Assembly (NCBI GenBank): GCA_003255745.1
Contig: QKYL01000010.1
Location: forward strand, 1-64,000
DNA from: Paracoccus saliphilus
Lineage (GTDB): Bacteria > Pseudomonadota > Alphaproteobacteria > Rhodobacterales > Rhodobacteraceae
DNA length: 64,000 bases
Direction: 5' to 3'
A model generated the notes under the pieces. It worked only from the letters and a program-made list of their open reading frames with translations. It did no database searches and was not told the origin of the DNA. This document shows, one piece after another, positions 8,309-16,611 of this stretch. Every line of letters starts with the position of its first letter. Position 1 is the first letter of the stretch. The position numbers and the translations under genes were made by a program.

Positions 8309-9556
8309 TCAGCGTCCGGCGGCGATGGCCAGCCCGTCGGTCACGGCCGTGAAGACATCCTTGAAGGAATGGCCTGCGGCCGGAAACCGCGCCTTCATCG
8401 TGCCTGAAACCATCGACATCAGGCTGGAGCCGCCGACATAGACGACCTGGCGCACGTCCCCTGCATCAATGCCCGCAAGGCGCAGCGTCTCGTCGGCACC
8501 CTCGGCCAGCGCCGCGGCATGGCGGGCCAGGCTGTCAGTCAGCGCCTCGGGGGGCAAGGGGGCGTAAAGGCCGCGCTCGACCTGGTCCAGCAGGATGCGG
8601 GGCTGCGCCTCGCCTGCGTTGGCGGCGATCTTGCCTCGCTCGACCGCGAAGGCAAGGTCGTGGCCCAGTTCGTCCTCCAGCACGCGGGCCAGCCGTGACA
8701 GCCTGTCGGGCTGCTGGGCCAGGCGCAGCATCTCGGCCACCATCCGGCGGTTCTGGGGCGTATAGACGAAGGGGATCTTCTCCCAGGTGGCCAGGTCATT
8801 GTAGATGGCGTTCGGGATGGGCGATGTTCCGGGCCCCATCGCCTTGCGCAGCAGGCCGCCCTTGCCCAGCAGCGGCATCACCCGATCGATGTTGATCGCG
8901 CGGTCGAAATCGGTGCCGCCGATGCGCACCCCGTGATTGGCCAGGATCGTGATGCCGCCACCGTCCGACCGGAACAGCGAGAAGTCCGACGTGCCGCCCC
9001 CCACGTCCACGATCAGTCCGATGGTGCCCGGCTGATCCAGCGCGCCGGCCGCGATCGCCGCGGCCTGGGGCTCGGGCAGGAAATCGACCTCCAGGAACCC
9101 GGCCTCCAGATAGCAGCGGCGCAGATCCTCCTCGGCCAGCGGTTCGCGCGGATCGCCTGTGCCGTGAAAGACGACCGGCCGGCCCGACAGGACACGGTCG
9201 AAGGTCAGGCCGGTCTGTGCCTCGGCCCGGATCTTGATCTGGTTCAGGAAGCGCGCTATGATCTCGACGAAGGTCACGCTCCGGTTCAGGATCTGGCGCT
9301 TTTCGTGCATCAGGCCGGTGCCCAAAACCCGCTTCAGCGCGCGCATGAACCGGCCCTCGACCCCGTCCAGCAGCGCCTGGTTGGCAGGATCGCCAATCAG
9401 GGTGCGCCGGGTGTCGTAGTCGAAAAAGAAGGTCGTGGGCATCGTCGTCTGGCCCGGCGCCAGCTCGATCAGGCGCGGCCTGCCGTCGCTGAGATAACCC
9501 GCCGCGGAATTCGAGGTGCCAAAGTCGATGCCCAAGCTGCGGCCCTGCGGTGCCAT
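8309..9556 (-). CDS. yegD: YegD-type Hsp70-family protein
   Basis: This 415-aa protein is an actin/Hsp70-fold ATPase lacking the usual substrate-binding domain. Phosphate 1 is LGIDFGTSNSAAG (about residue 8), phosphate 2 is IVDVGGGTSDFSL (about 190), and the adenosine motif is VVYVGGSSLM near the C-terminus. The length matches YegD rather than DnaK (about 640 aa). The best start is 9556: AGGAGA lies 6 nt ahead of it, whereas an upstream in-frame ATG at 9562 directly abuts that site and one at 9580 lacks one. It is probably a cytoplasmic chaperone-like protein; clients are unknown. Confidence 0.85.
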   Translation of the reverse strand: MAPQGRSLGIDFGTSNSAAGYLSDGRPRLIELAPGQTTMPTTFFFDYDTRRTLIGDPANQALLDGVEGRFMRALKRVLGTGLMHEKRQILNRSVTFVEIIARFLNQIKIRAEAQTGLTFDRVLSGRPVVFHGTGDPREPLAEEDLRRCYLEAGFLEVDFLPEPQAAAIAAGALDQPGTIGLIVDVGGGTSDFSLFRSDGGGITILANHGVRIGGTDFDRAINIDRVMPLLGKGGLLRKAMGPGTSPIPNAIYNDLATWEKIPFVYTPQNRRMVAEMLRLAQQPDRLSRLARVLEDELGHDLAFAVERGKIAANAGEAQPRILLDQVERGLYAPLPPEALTDSLARHAAALAEGADETLRLAGIDAGDVRQVVYVGGSSLMSMVSGTMKARFPAAGHSFKDVFTAVTDGLAIAAGR

Positions 9557-9635
9557 GCCCATTCTCCTGGTTCGGAACAAGGCTGGCGGGGATAGGCAGG
9601 CATCCCCCGGCTGTCAAGCAAATCGCCCCCGCCCT

Positions 9636-10205
9636 TCAGCCGGGGGGCAGGTCCATCGTGCCCAAGGCGGTCCGGAAGGCCAGGCGACCCTTGCACCTTG
9701 AAAGATAGCCTGTCAGCGCCGGGCAGGCGTCAAACGAGGTCACCTGCGCCGCCGCCCAGAGCGAATAGCCGATCTGGCAATCCGCGCCCGAAAATTCGCT
9801 GAGCAGCCATTCCGATCCGTCCAGCCAGTCGTTTAGCAGGTTCAGGCCATGGGCCAGACGGTCCGATGCCCCCGGTTCGGCCCGCCGCGCGACCTGTTGC
9901 AAAAGGGTTTCAGAGTAATGCAGCCAGTCCAGCCAGCCAATCCGCCCCGAGGCGCCGGGCGCGCGCCACAGCTGCGGCGCGCGGGTTTCGCACAGCCATT
10001 CGGTCATGGCCCCGGTTTCGTGCATGGTGACCTTGCCATCCCGCAGCGCGGGCGGGCGCGGGGGATGCAGCGCCGCCTGCAGCGTATCTGGCGCATCAAG
10101 GCGCTTCAGCGCGTAATCGCAGCCGATCTCCTCCAGCAGCCACAGGATGCGGGCGGAACGCGAATGGGGCACATGCCACAGGGTCAGGCCGGTCGTCATC
10201 GGCAC
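9636..10205 (-). CDS. glutathione S-transferase-like protein
   Basis: This 189-aa protein has an N-terminal thioredoxin-fold segment (LTLWHVPHSRSARILWLLEE) typical of GSTs, with Ser/Arg in the active-site loop. A helical C-terminal domain follows (NLLNDWLDGSEWLLSEFSGA and ADCQIGYSLWAAA). At 189 aa it is slightly shorter than most GSTs (200-220), mainly because the link after the first strands is compressed (ALHPPRPPALRDGKVTMHET). The Pro before beta-3 and the ET pair that contact glutathione are recognisable. It is cytoplasmic; the substrate cannot be read from the sequence. It lies between the YegD gene and the last chemotaxis gene on the same strand, with gaps too large for coupling. Confidence 0.8.
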   Translation of the reverse strand: MPMTTGLTLWHVPHSRSARILWLLEEIGCDYALKRLDAPDTLQAALHPPRPPALRDGKVTMHETGAMTEWLCETRAPQLWRAPGASGRIGWLDWLHYSETLLQQVARRAEPGASDRLAHGLNLLNDWLDGSEWLLSEFSGADCQIGYSLWAAAQVTSFDACPALTGYLSRCKGRLAFRTALGTMDLPPG

Positions 10206-10252
10206 AGTAACGCACGGGACCCCGGCTTTCGCAATGGGGCCGGCATCGGGCC

Positions 10253-11977
10253 TCAGAACAGGATGTCGTCCAGATCCTCGGCATCATGCGGGGCCTGCCC
10301 TTCCTCAGGTTGTGCCGCGCCTTCCGATGAGCCGGTCAGGATGGCATCGTGGATGACCCGTTCCTGCTGCATGGAGTAGCGCATGCGCATGCGCGCCATC
10401 GCCTCGGCGGCGGGTGTTCCCGGCGCAAGCGGCAGGACCACGGCGGGCAGGGTGGCCCTCCGATGCGACAGCGCCAGTGCGAACCCTGCCAGACGGTCGC
10501 GAACGCCCAGATATCCCGACAGCAGGCGGACCCCTTCGCCCAACCGCACGGGCAAAACCCGTCCTGTGGCATCAAAGCCCGCCGCCGTGTCCAAGATCGC
10601 CTTCTCCCCCTGCTCGACAAGGGCTGCCAGGGCCTCGGCCGTCCGGCCCATGGACCGGGCCTGGCTTTCCAACTGATCGACGCTGGCGATGCCGACCCGG
10701 TTGGTGCAGGTGCGCATCGTGTCCAGTGAACCCTGCAGCCGGCTGACGATATGGTCGCTCTGGTCGGTCAGGGCGCGCAGCCAGCTTGCCAGTTCCCGCA
10801 GCGGCCGCCCGTCATTGCCCAGCTTGGCGCAGATCAGCACCGCATTCAGCCCCGACAGCCGCACGTGATGGGCGATCTGGCGCAGCGTTCGTTCATGCGC
10901 CAGGATCGTGTCCAGGCGATTGCCGACTTCGGTCGCCTGTCGGCGCATGGCGGCCAGTTCGTCACCCATCCGGCCCAGGCTCAGGGCCAGCCGGCTGTGC
11001 CGTTCGTGGGGGGGCACGCCGCGCTGCTGCGATGCGCCCGACAGATAGAACTCGCGGGCCGTGCCGATGGCCTCGGTGGCGCCGGACTGGACGTCGCGCA
11101 GCGCATCGACCGAACCCGACACTTCGGCCACCATGTCCGCGACAGCGCCGTCGATCAGTCCCTCGGCCAGGCTCAGGGCGGCATGTTCCACGTCGACGTC
11201 GCGCTCGGCCTTGCCCTCGATCACGACGGCGCGCGCACGTTCCAGCCGCTGCCGGGTGGAATCGCCGATCTGCATGGCGACGATCAAGCGCGACACCTCG
11301 GAAAACACCTGGCCCATCCGGGATGCCAGGTCGGCGCTGGCGCGGGCGGTCTGGTCCTGGTCCTTGAGAACGCCGGCGCCGGTCCGGGCCAGGCGCACGA
11401 TCAGGGGCATCACATCCATTGACACCGTTTCGCGCAGCTGGGTCGCGACCTTGCCCATCGTTTCGATGTCCTCGGTCACGCCGTCCATGGCGTCCTTGAC
11501 CTGCCGCAGCACGTCCTCGGCCTCGCTGGCCATTTCCGCCAGACGCTGGATGAAAGCCGTGACCTGCGGCTGCCGCGGGGTCAGCACGTTCCCCTGGATG
11601 CGGGCGTTGATGGCCACGTTCGACATGGTGCGCACGACGCGGTCCAGCTCCGACACCTCAACCCGGATGCCGTGAACCGCGCTGCGCAACCCCTGGCTGT
11701 CGTCCAAAAAGGATGCGAAATCCCGTTGAAGCCGGGCAATGTCGCCCTCGACCTGCGCGGTCAGTTCTTCCAGCGCGGCGCGGCTGTCGGGACCCAGGCT
11801 CTGCTCCAGGCGGGCGAAATGATCCTGCAGCGTCCGCAGGCTGTCCACGGCCACCTCCAGATGGCCTCCGGCGGCAAGGAACGTGTCCTCGGTGACGCGC
11901 AGCACCTCGTCCAGCGGCGCAAGGGCAGGGGCCGACCAGGCCGGATCAGGCCGCAGGGCCGTCGGTGTCTGGATCAT
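10253..11977 (-). CDS. soluble MCP-like helical protein ending the che operon
   Basis: This 574-aa protein has no signal peptide or membrane helix and is predicted to be almost all alpha-helical. Its start overlaps the cheB stop by ATGA, so it belongs to the chemotaxis operon. Residues 377-407 (LNAVLICAKLG to TDQS) align without gaps with the signalling tip of the receptor in this same operon ([11 protein letters not shown] to AERS), with 11 of 31 positions identical. The receptor's conserved Glu is absent. A weaker copy begins at about residue 119 (SNVAINARIQGN). Between them, residues 239-243 read DSTRQ inside a helix, reminiscent of the D-x-T-x-Q of CheZ phosphatases (QDLTGQ). The C-terminus is acidic (EDLDDILF). 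Possible roles are a soluble receptor-like scaffold or a CheY phosphatase. The operon has no CheC, CheX, CheD or CheZ. Function is inferred only. Confidence 0.75.
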   Translation of the reverse strand: MIQTPTALRPDPAWSAPALAPLDEVLRVTEDTFLAAGGHLEVAVDSLRTLQDHFARLEQSLGPDSRAALEELTAQVEGDIARLQRDFASFLDDSQGLRSAVHGIRVEVSELDRVVRTMSNVAINARIQGNVLTPRQPQVTAFIQRLAEMASEAEDVLRQVKDAMDGVTEDIETMGKVATQLRETVSMDVMPLIVRLARTGAGVLKDQDQTARASADLASRMGQVFSEVSRLIVAMQIGDSTRQRLERARAVVIEGKAERDVDVEHAALSLAEGLIDGAVADMVAEVSGSVDALRDVQSGATEAIGTAREFYLSGASQQRGVPPHERHSRLALSLGRMGDELAAMRRQATEVGNRLDTILAHERTLRQIAHHVRLSGLNAVLICAKLGNDGRPLRELASWLRALTDQSDHIVSRLQGSLDTMRTCTNRVGIASVDQLESQARSMGRTAEALAALVEQGEKAILDTAAGFDATGRVLPVRLGEGVRLLSGYLGVRDRLAGFALALSHRRATLPAVVLPLAPGTPAAEAMARMRMRYSMQQERVIHDAILTGSSEGAAQPEEGQAPHDAEDLDDILF

Positions 11978-13083
11978 GCGGTCTCTCCCGTTCGGTGGCG
12001 GCGGGCGAAATTCATGATCGCGGCGGCCATCTTGTCCAAAGGAAGGCTGAGGCCCACGGCCCCCGCCTGTACGGCTTCGCGCGGCATGCCATAGACCGCG
12101 CTTGTGGCTTCGTCCTGCGCAACGGTGGGCGATCCGGCCCGGCGCATCTCGGCCAGGCAGCGGGCGCCGTCGTCGCCCATGCCGGTCAGGATGATGCCCA
12201 TGGCATTCGCGCCCGCCGCCGTCGCCGCGGAGCGGAACAGAACATCGACCGAGGGTCTGTGCCGGCTGACGTAAGGCCCCCCCTGCACCGAGACGCGATA
12301 GGCGCCCGGACCGCGACGCAGCAGCAGGTGATGGTCCCCGCGCGCCACGACGACGCGGCCGGCACCCAGCTGCGCCCCGTCGGTCGCCTCGGCCACCGAA
12401 ACGGCGCAGGCCGCGTTCAGCCGCCGCGCAAAGGCGCCCGTGAAGCCCTCGGGCATGTGCTGGACGATGGCGATGGCGGGCGCGTCCGCGGGCAGCATCG
12501 TCAGGACCCGCAGCAACGCATCCGTGCCCCCGGTCGATGCACCGATGCAGACGATCGGTTCGGTCCGGGGGACAGGCCGCAGGAACGTGGGCGGTGGCAG
12601 GATCTCGTCCGCGGTCAGCTTGGGGCCCGGGGCATGGAACTGCGCCATCATCGCGGCCGAAGCCCCCCGCGTGCGCGCGGCCGCCCGCAGCGCGTCGCAG
12701 ATGCGGATGGCGCCTTCGGCGCGCTGCTGGGCATTGCCCTGGGCGGGCTTCAGGATCGCCTCGACCGCGCCCGCATCCAGGGCCGCGATGCTCTGGTCGG
12801 AACCGCGCTCGGTGGCGCCCGAACAGACAACGACCGGAATGGGATGCTGGGCCATGATCTTGCGCAGGAAGGTCAGCCCGTCCATGCCGGGCATTTCCAG
12901 GTCCAGCAGGATGACATCGGGCAGGCCCGACCGCATCGCCTTGGCCGCGGCCATGGCATCGGCCGCAACGGCCATCACCGTCAGGGCCGGATCGCTTTCG
13001 ACGATATGGCGCAGCATCGCCCGCGCCGATGGGGAATCATCAACGATCAGGACCTTGATCGCTTGTCCTGCCAAGGATGCCAT
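11974..13083 (-). CDS. cheB: CheB chemotaxis methylesterase/deamidase
   Basis: This 369-aa protein has an N-terminal receiver domain (IKVLIVDDSPSARAMLRHIV; phospho-acceptor Asp in VILLDLEMPGMDGL, about residue 60). A CheB catalytic domain follows with the Ser of CIGASTGGTDALL, the His of IVQHMPEGFT and the Asp of GIILTGMGDDGARC. It removes methyl groups from receptor glutamates, and phosphorylation by CheA activates it. The start at 13083 (MASLAGQAIKV) gives the normal length; the frame is open further upstream only because it overlaps cheR. It lies 4 nt after cheR and overlaps the next gene by 4 nt. Confidence 0.95.
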   Translation of the reverse strand: MASLAGQAIKVLIVDDSPSARAMLRHIVESDPALTVMAVAADAMAAAKAMRSGLPDVILLDLEMPGMDGLTFLRKIMAQHPIPVVVCSGATERGSDQSIAALDAGAVEAILKPAQGNAQQRAEGAIRICDALRAAARTRGASAAMMAQFHAPGPKLTADEILPPPTFLRPVPRTEPIVCIGASTGGTDALLRVLTMLPADAPAIAIVQHMPEGFTGAFARRLNAACAVSVAEATDGAQLGAGRVVVARGDHHLLLRRGPGAYRVSVQGGPYVSRHRPSVDVLFRSAATAAGANAMGIILTGMGDDGARCLAEMRRAGSPTVAQDEATSAVYGMPREAVQAGAVGLSLPLDKMAAAIMNFARRHRTGETA

Positions 13084-13087
13084 GGCG

Positions 13088-13927
13088 CTACTCCTTCCGG
13101 AAGATCGTGGGGCGTATCTGGCGCAGCCCCGGGTGACGGACGGCCATGGACTCTGAATGGCCGACCAGCAGATAGCCGCCCGGAGCCACATGCCTGACCA
13201 TCTTGGCGATCACCCTGTCCTTGTCCTCGGCCGAGAAATAGATCAGCACGTTGCGCAGCAGGATCACGTCGACATCCCGGTCCACCGGATAGGCGTCATC
13301 CATCAGGTTCAGGTGGCGAAAGCGGACCCGCCGCCGCAGTTCGGGCACCACGCGTGCCTTGCCGGACAGCGCGGGATCGGCCGAGGTCATGAAATAGCGC
13401 CGCCGAAGCGGGGGCGGGACGGTGTTCAGCTGGTCGATGCCATAAACCGCCGCCGTGGCCCGTTCCAGCACCTGGCTGGAAATGTCGGTGCCTAGGATTG
13501 CATAGTCGAAACGCCGTCCGGCCCGCTGCGCCTCGGCCAGGACCATGGCGGCGGTGAAGGCCTCGGCTCCCTCCGAGCTTGCCGCGCTCCACAGCTTCAG
13601 GCGCGGGGCCGAGCCGGTGCCGCGGCGGCCCAGGGTCGCGGGCAGGACCTCGTCCACCAGGAAATCGAAATGCGACGGTTCGCGGAAAAAGCTGGTGGTG
13701 TTCGTGGTGATCAGATCGATCACGATCCGCAGCTCGTCGGTCATGCCGCGATCTTCCAGCAGCATGCGCAGATAGGCCTCGGTATCAGGCAGGCCAAAGG
13801 CCAGCACCCGGCGTCGCAGGCGCTGGTCGATCATCTGCACCTTGTTGGCAGGCAGAATGATGCCCGTCAGCGACCCGATCAGGTCGCGGAAGCGGTCCCC
13901 ATAGGACAGCGGTGCAAGCAAGGTCAT
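13088..13927 (-). CDS. cheR: CheR chemotaxis protein methyltransferase
   Basis: This protein has 279 residues after the Met at 13927 (MTLLAPLSYGDRFR). It has the small N-terminal helical CheR domain (about 1-75, with LRRRVLAFGLPDTEAYL) and the SAM-binding methyltransferase domain. Signature motifs are TTNTTSFFREPSHFD, LWSAASSEGAEAFTAAMVL (the SAM-binding loop, where the family has CSTGEEPYS) and VILLRNVLIYFS. It methylates receptor glutamates. The upstream in-frame extension to 14014 overlaps cheW and is unlikely. The ribosome-binding site is weak and it starts 10 nt after cheW, which suggests coupling. Confidence 0.93.
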   Translation of the reverse strand: MTLLAPLSYGDRFRDLIGSLTGIILPANKVQMIDQRLRRRVLAFGLPDTEAYLRMLLEDRGMTDELRIVIDLITTNTTSFFREPSHFDFLVDEVLPATLGRRGTGSAPRLKLWSAASSEGAEAFTAAMVLAEAQRAGRRFDYAILGTDISSQVLERATAAVYGIDQLNTVPPPLRRRYFMTSADPALSGKARVVPELRRRVRFRHLNLMDDAYPVDRDVDVILLRNVLIYFSAEDKDRVIAKMVRHVAPGGYLLVGHSESMAVRHPGLRQIRPTIFRKE

Positions 13928-13937
13928 CGCAGCACCG

Positions 13938-14423
13938 TCATTCTGCCGCGTCCATCCGCGGCTGCACCGGGACGACCGGCACGGCCGTGAAAAGCTTGTC
14001 CAGGTTGAGGACACTGACCACCTCGCCCTTGCGGCGGCCGATCCCGGCCACCGCGCCGCCGGTCCATTGCAGCAGGCCCGCTTCGGTCATGGGCCGCAAT
14101 TCGGGTTCGTCGAGGCAGGTCACCTCGATCACCCGGTCGGTCCGGATGCCGATGATGGCGCGGTCCTGACCGCTGACCATCCAGACCACCAGGATGCGGG
14201 TCTGCGGCGTGTCGGGCGAGGGCGGCAGCCCCAGCAGGTTGCGCAGGTCAACCACCGGGACATTCTCTCCCCGCAGGTCAATGATGCCCAGCAGATGCGC
14301 GGGTGCGTTCGGCATGGGCGCGATGGGCCGAAGATCCAGGATCTCTTGCACGCGCGACACGAGGATCGCGTAAAGCGATCCGTCCGCCTCGAAGGTGACG
14401 ACGTCCGAACTTTCCTGCGTCAT
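13938..14423 (-). CDS. cheW: CheW adaptor (second copy in the operon)
   Basis: This 161-aa protein consists of one CheW domain. It begins with DVVTFEADGSLYAILVSRVQ, then LLGIIDLRGENVPVVDLRNL (the conserved NxRG-type turn, here DLRGENVPVVDLR). The last strands read EVVSVLNLDKLF. It couples receptors to CheA at the membrane array. It lies 14 nt after the receptor gene and 10 nt before cheR. It differs clearly from the other CheW at 16132-16611, so two adaptor types may coexist in the array. Confidence 0.93.
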   Translation of the reverse strand: MTQESSDVVTFEADGSLYAILVSRVQEILDLRPIAPMPNAPAHLLGIIDLRGENVPVVDLRNLLGLPPSPDTPQTRILVVWMVSGQDRAIIGIRTDRVIEVTCLDEPELRPMTEAGLLQWTGGAVAGIGRRKGEVVSVLNLDKLFTAVPVVPVQPRMDAAE

Positions 14424-14437
14424 GTCTTTCCCCTGCC

Positions 14438-16135
14438 TCAGGCCGCGTTGCTGCGCTTGAACCGGGTATCGAGGTCATCATCCTCGGTACCCAGATCGAA
14501 GTCGAAGCCACCGCCGGTCGCGGGCGCGGCTGCCTTGCGGGGGCGGGCCGGGGTGACCGCGGCAGACATGCCCGGACGCGGCGCCGTGGCGGCCGGTGCG
14601 GTGTGATTGCTGTCCGAGACGTTGAAGAAACCGATCGCGGCGGCAAGCTGGTCGGACTGGCTGGCCAGCTCCGTCGCGCTGGCCGACAGCTGTTCGGATG
14701 CGGCGGTGTTTTCCTGCGTGACCTTGTCCAGCTGCTGGATCGACATGCTGATCTGGGTGCTGCCGGTCGCCAGTTCGCGCGAGGCGACCGAGATCTCGGT
14801 CACCAGGGCCGAGGTTTTCTCGATGTCCGGAACCAGCCCCTGCAGCATCTCGCCCGCGCTTGCGGCGGTTCGCACCGTTGCCGCCGACAGGGACGAGATT
14901 TCGGCCGCCGCCGTCTGGCTGCGTTCGGCCAGCTTGCGCACCTCGGCTGCCACGACGGCGAAGCCGCGGCCATGCTCTCCGGCCCGCGCGGCCTCAACCG
15001 CTGCGTTCAGGGCCAGAAGGTCGGTCTGGCGCGCGATTTCCTGCACGATCATGATCCGGTCGGCGATGGTCTGCATCGCCTGCACGGCCTCGGCCACGGC
15101 CTTGCCGCTTTGGCGCGCATCGGCTGCGGATTTCATCGCGATCTGTTCGGTCGCGGTGGCATTGTCGGCGCTTTGCTTGATGTTGGCGGTCATCTGCTCG
15201 ACCGCCGCCGAAACCTCCTCGGTCGCCGAGGCCTGCTGGCTGGCGCCCTCCGACAGCTGTTCGGACGTGGCGGCCATTTCCGTGCTGCCCGAAGCGACGT
15301 TGCGCACGGCGTTGGACACGTTGCCCACGACCTCGCGCAGCTTGACGATCATGTCGTTCAGTCCGGCCAGCAGGTCGCCAACCTCGTCATTGCGCTTTTT
15401 GGTATCTGCCGAGCGCAGCTCGCCATCTGCCACGCGCCGCGTCTGCGCCACGGCCTGCGCCAGACCGCGCGAGATGGAGATGACAACAAGCGTTGCGCCC
15501 AAACCGCCAACAAGCAGCGAGATGACCAGCAGCACGATCAGTTCACGCTGCGCAAATGCGTAGCTTTCCGCGACCGTGGCGATATCGCTGTTGATCTCGG
15601 CCTCAAATGTACTGCGCGCTTCCAGAAGGGCGGCGATGGCCTGGTCGGTCAGAGCTGCAGCCTCGGTATGGTAGAGGGTGTTTGCACTATCCCCCTGGCC
15701 GGCCAGTTCCGACCGCACGATCCGCTGGTTCATCTCCCAAAGCTGTTCGCCGGCACTGCGATAGTTTTCCAGCGCCGCGATGATCACGGGCTTGTCACCC
15801 ACCTTCGCCAAGACCTCGGCGTACAGGGTATCGATCTGGCCTTTCGCGGTATCCATCTCGCTGCGCCGGGTAGAGATGTGCTGGTCGGGTGCATTGGGCA
15901 GGCCGATCAGGATTTCGGACACAATGGAACGAAGCCGCAGTTCCTTTCTGATGAGGTCCTCGTTCACCAGCAAGCCGGCGACTTCGACCTGCACCGTTTC
16001 GTTGTACTGGTCGTTCGACTTCTTGAGTTCCTTGAGGGCGATCAGCATGGATACACCTGCCAAGGCAAAGACAAAGGCGAAGATGGCCACAAGCTTGGCC
16101 TTGATCGTGAAACGCATCAGGGGGTTCCTTTTCAT
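14438..16135 (-). CDS. mcp: methyl-accepting chemotaxis protein
   Basis: This 565-aa transmembrane receptor has TM1 at about 11-33 ([20 protein letters not shown]) and a periplasmic four-helix-bundle-like sensor domain at about 34-195. TM2 lies at about 200-222 ([20 protein letters not shown]), followed by HAMP and a cytoplasmic signalling domain. The tip reads [20 protein letters not shown], continuing with the usual RGFAVVA block. A Pro/Ala-rich linker and an acidic tail ([10 protein letters not shown]) end the protein. The start overlaps the upstream cheW by ATGA. No CheR-docking pentapeptide of the NWETF type is seen at the end. The ligand is unknown. Confidence 0.95.
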   Translation of the reverse strand: MKRNPLMRFTIKAKLVAIFAFVFALAGVSMLIALKELKKSNDQYNETVQVEVAGLLVNEDLIRKELRLRSIVSEILIGLPNAPDQHISTRRSEMDTAKGQIDTLYAEVLAKVGDKPVIIAALENYRSAGEQLWEMNQRIVRSELAGQGDSANTLYHTEAAALTDQAIAALLEARSTFEAEINSDIATVAESYAFAQRELIVLLVISLLVGGLGATLVVISISRGLAQAVAQTRRVADGELRSADTKKRNDEVGDLLAGLNDMIVKLREVVGNVSNAVRNVASGSTEMAATSEQLSEGASQQASATEEVSAAVEQMTANIKQSADNATATEQIAMKSAADARQSGKAVAEAVQAMQTIADRIMIVQEIARQTDLLALNAAVEAARAGEHGRGFAVVAAEVRKLAERSQTAAAEISSLSAATVRTAASAGEMLQGLVPDIEKTSALVTEISVASRELATGSTQISMSIQQLDKVTQENTAASEQLSASATELASQSDQLAAAIGFFNVSDSNHTAPAATAPRPGMSAAVTPARPRKAAAPATGGGFDFDLGTEDDDLDTRFKRSNAA

Positions 16136-16611
16136 GGGGTGTCCGCAGCCCTGCTGGCCTGGGCGGCAAAGATGTTGGTCAGGTCCGGGATCAGCACAAA
16201 GCCGTCAGGACTGTTATAAAGCCCGCTGATGTGATCGGCGGGCCAGGCGGTGGCAGAGGAAGGCGCAGGTTCGATCTGCGAGGCCTTGATGGTGGTCACC
16301 TCGTGAACCGCATCCGCCATGATCGCGACAGTGGCCAGATCGCCTTCCAGATCGACCTCCAGCACCATGATCCGACGCCGGTCGTCCTGTCCTTCGTCGG
16401 GGATGCCAAGCGCGTGGCGCAGGTTGGCCAGCGGCACGACCGAACCACGGACATTGACGACGCCCGGAACAAAGGGACCGGCACGGGGGACCCGCGTGAC
16501 GGGCAGGGGGTCCAGGATTTCGCGCAGGGCGCAGGCGGGGATCGCCAGCTTCTGCGCGCCGACCGTCAGGGTGATCACGGTCAGGTCGTCGCGGGGGGTG
16601 ATTGCGTTCAT
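16132..16611 (-). CDS. cheW: CheW adaptor (first copy in the operon)
   Basis: This 159-aa CheW-domain protein starts at 16611 ([20 protein letters not shown]). The conserved core reads [20 protein letters not shown], then [18 protein letters not shown] with the diagnostic NVRG turn. The end ([11 protein letters not shown]) matches the last CheW strands. Both flanks overlap neighbours by ATGA (cheA before, mcp after). The longer open frame upstream is the shadow of cheA. Confidence 0.94.
   Translation of the reverse strand: MNAITPRDDLTVITLTVGAQKLAIPACALREILDPLPVTRVPRAGPFVPGVVNVRGSVVPLANLRHALGIPDEGQDDRRRIMVLEVDLEGDLATVAIMADAVHEVTTIKASQIEPAPSSATAWPADHISGLYNSPDGFVLIPDLTNIFAAQASRAADTP

Noticed and set aside
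13084-13191. Upstream extension of CheB (and similar extensions of CheR, CheW, DUF58 and MoxR)
   Set aside because: The extra residues overlap the preceding genes in another frame and do not resemble the families. Internal starts give standard N-termini.
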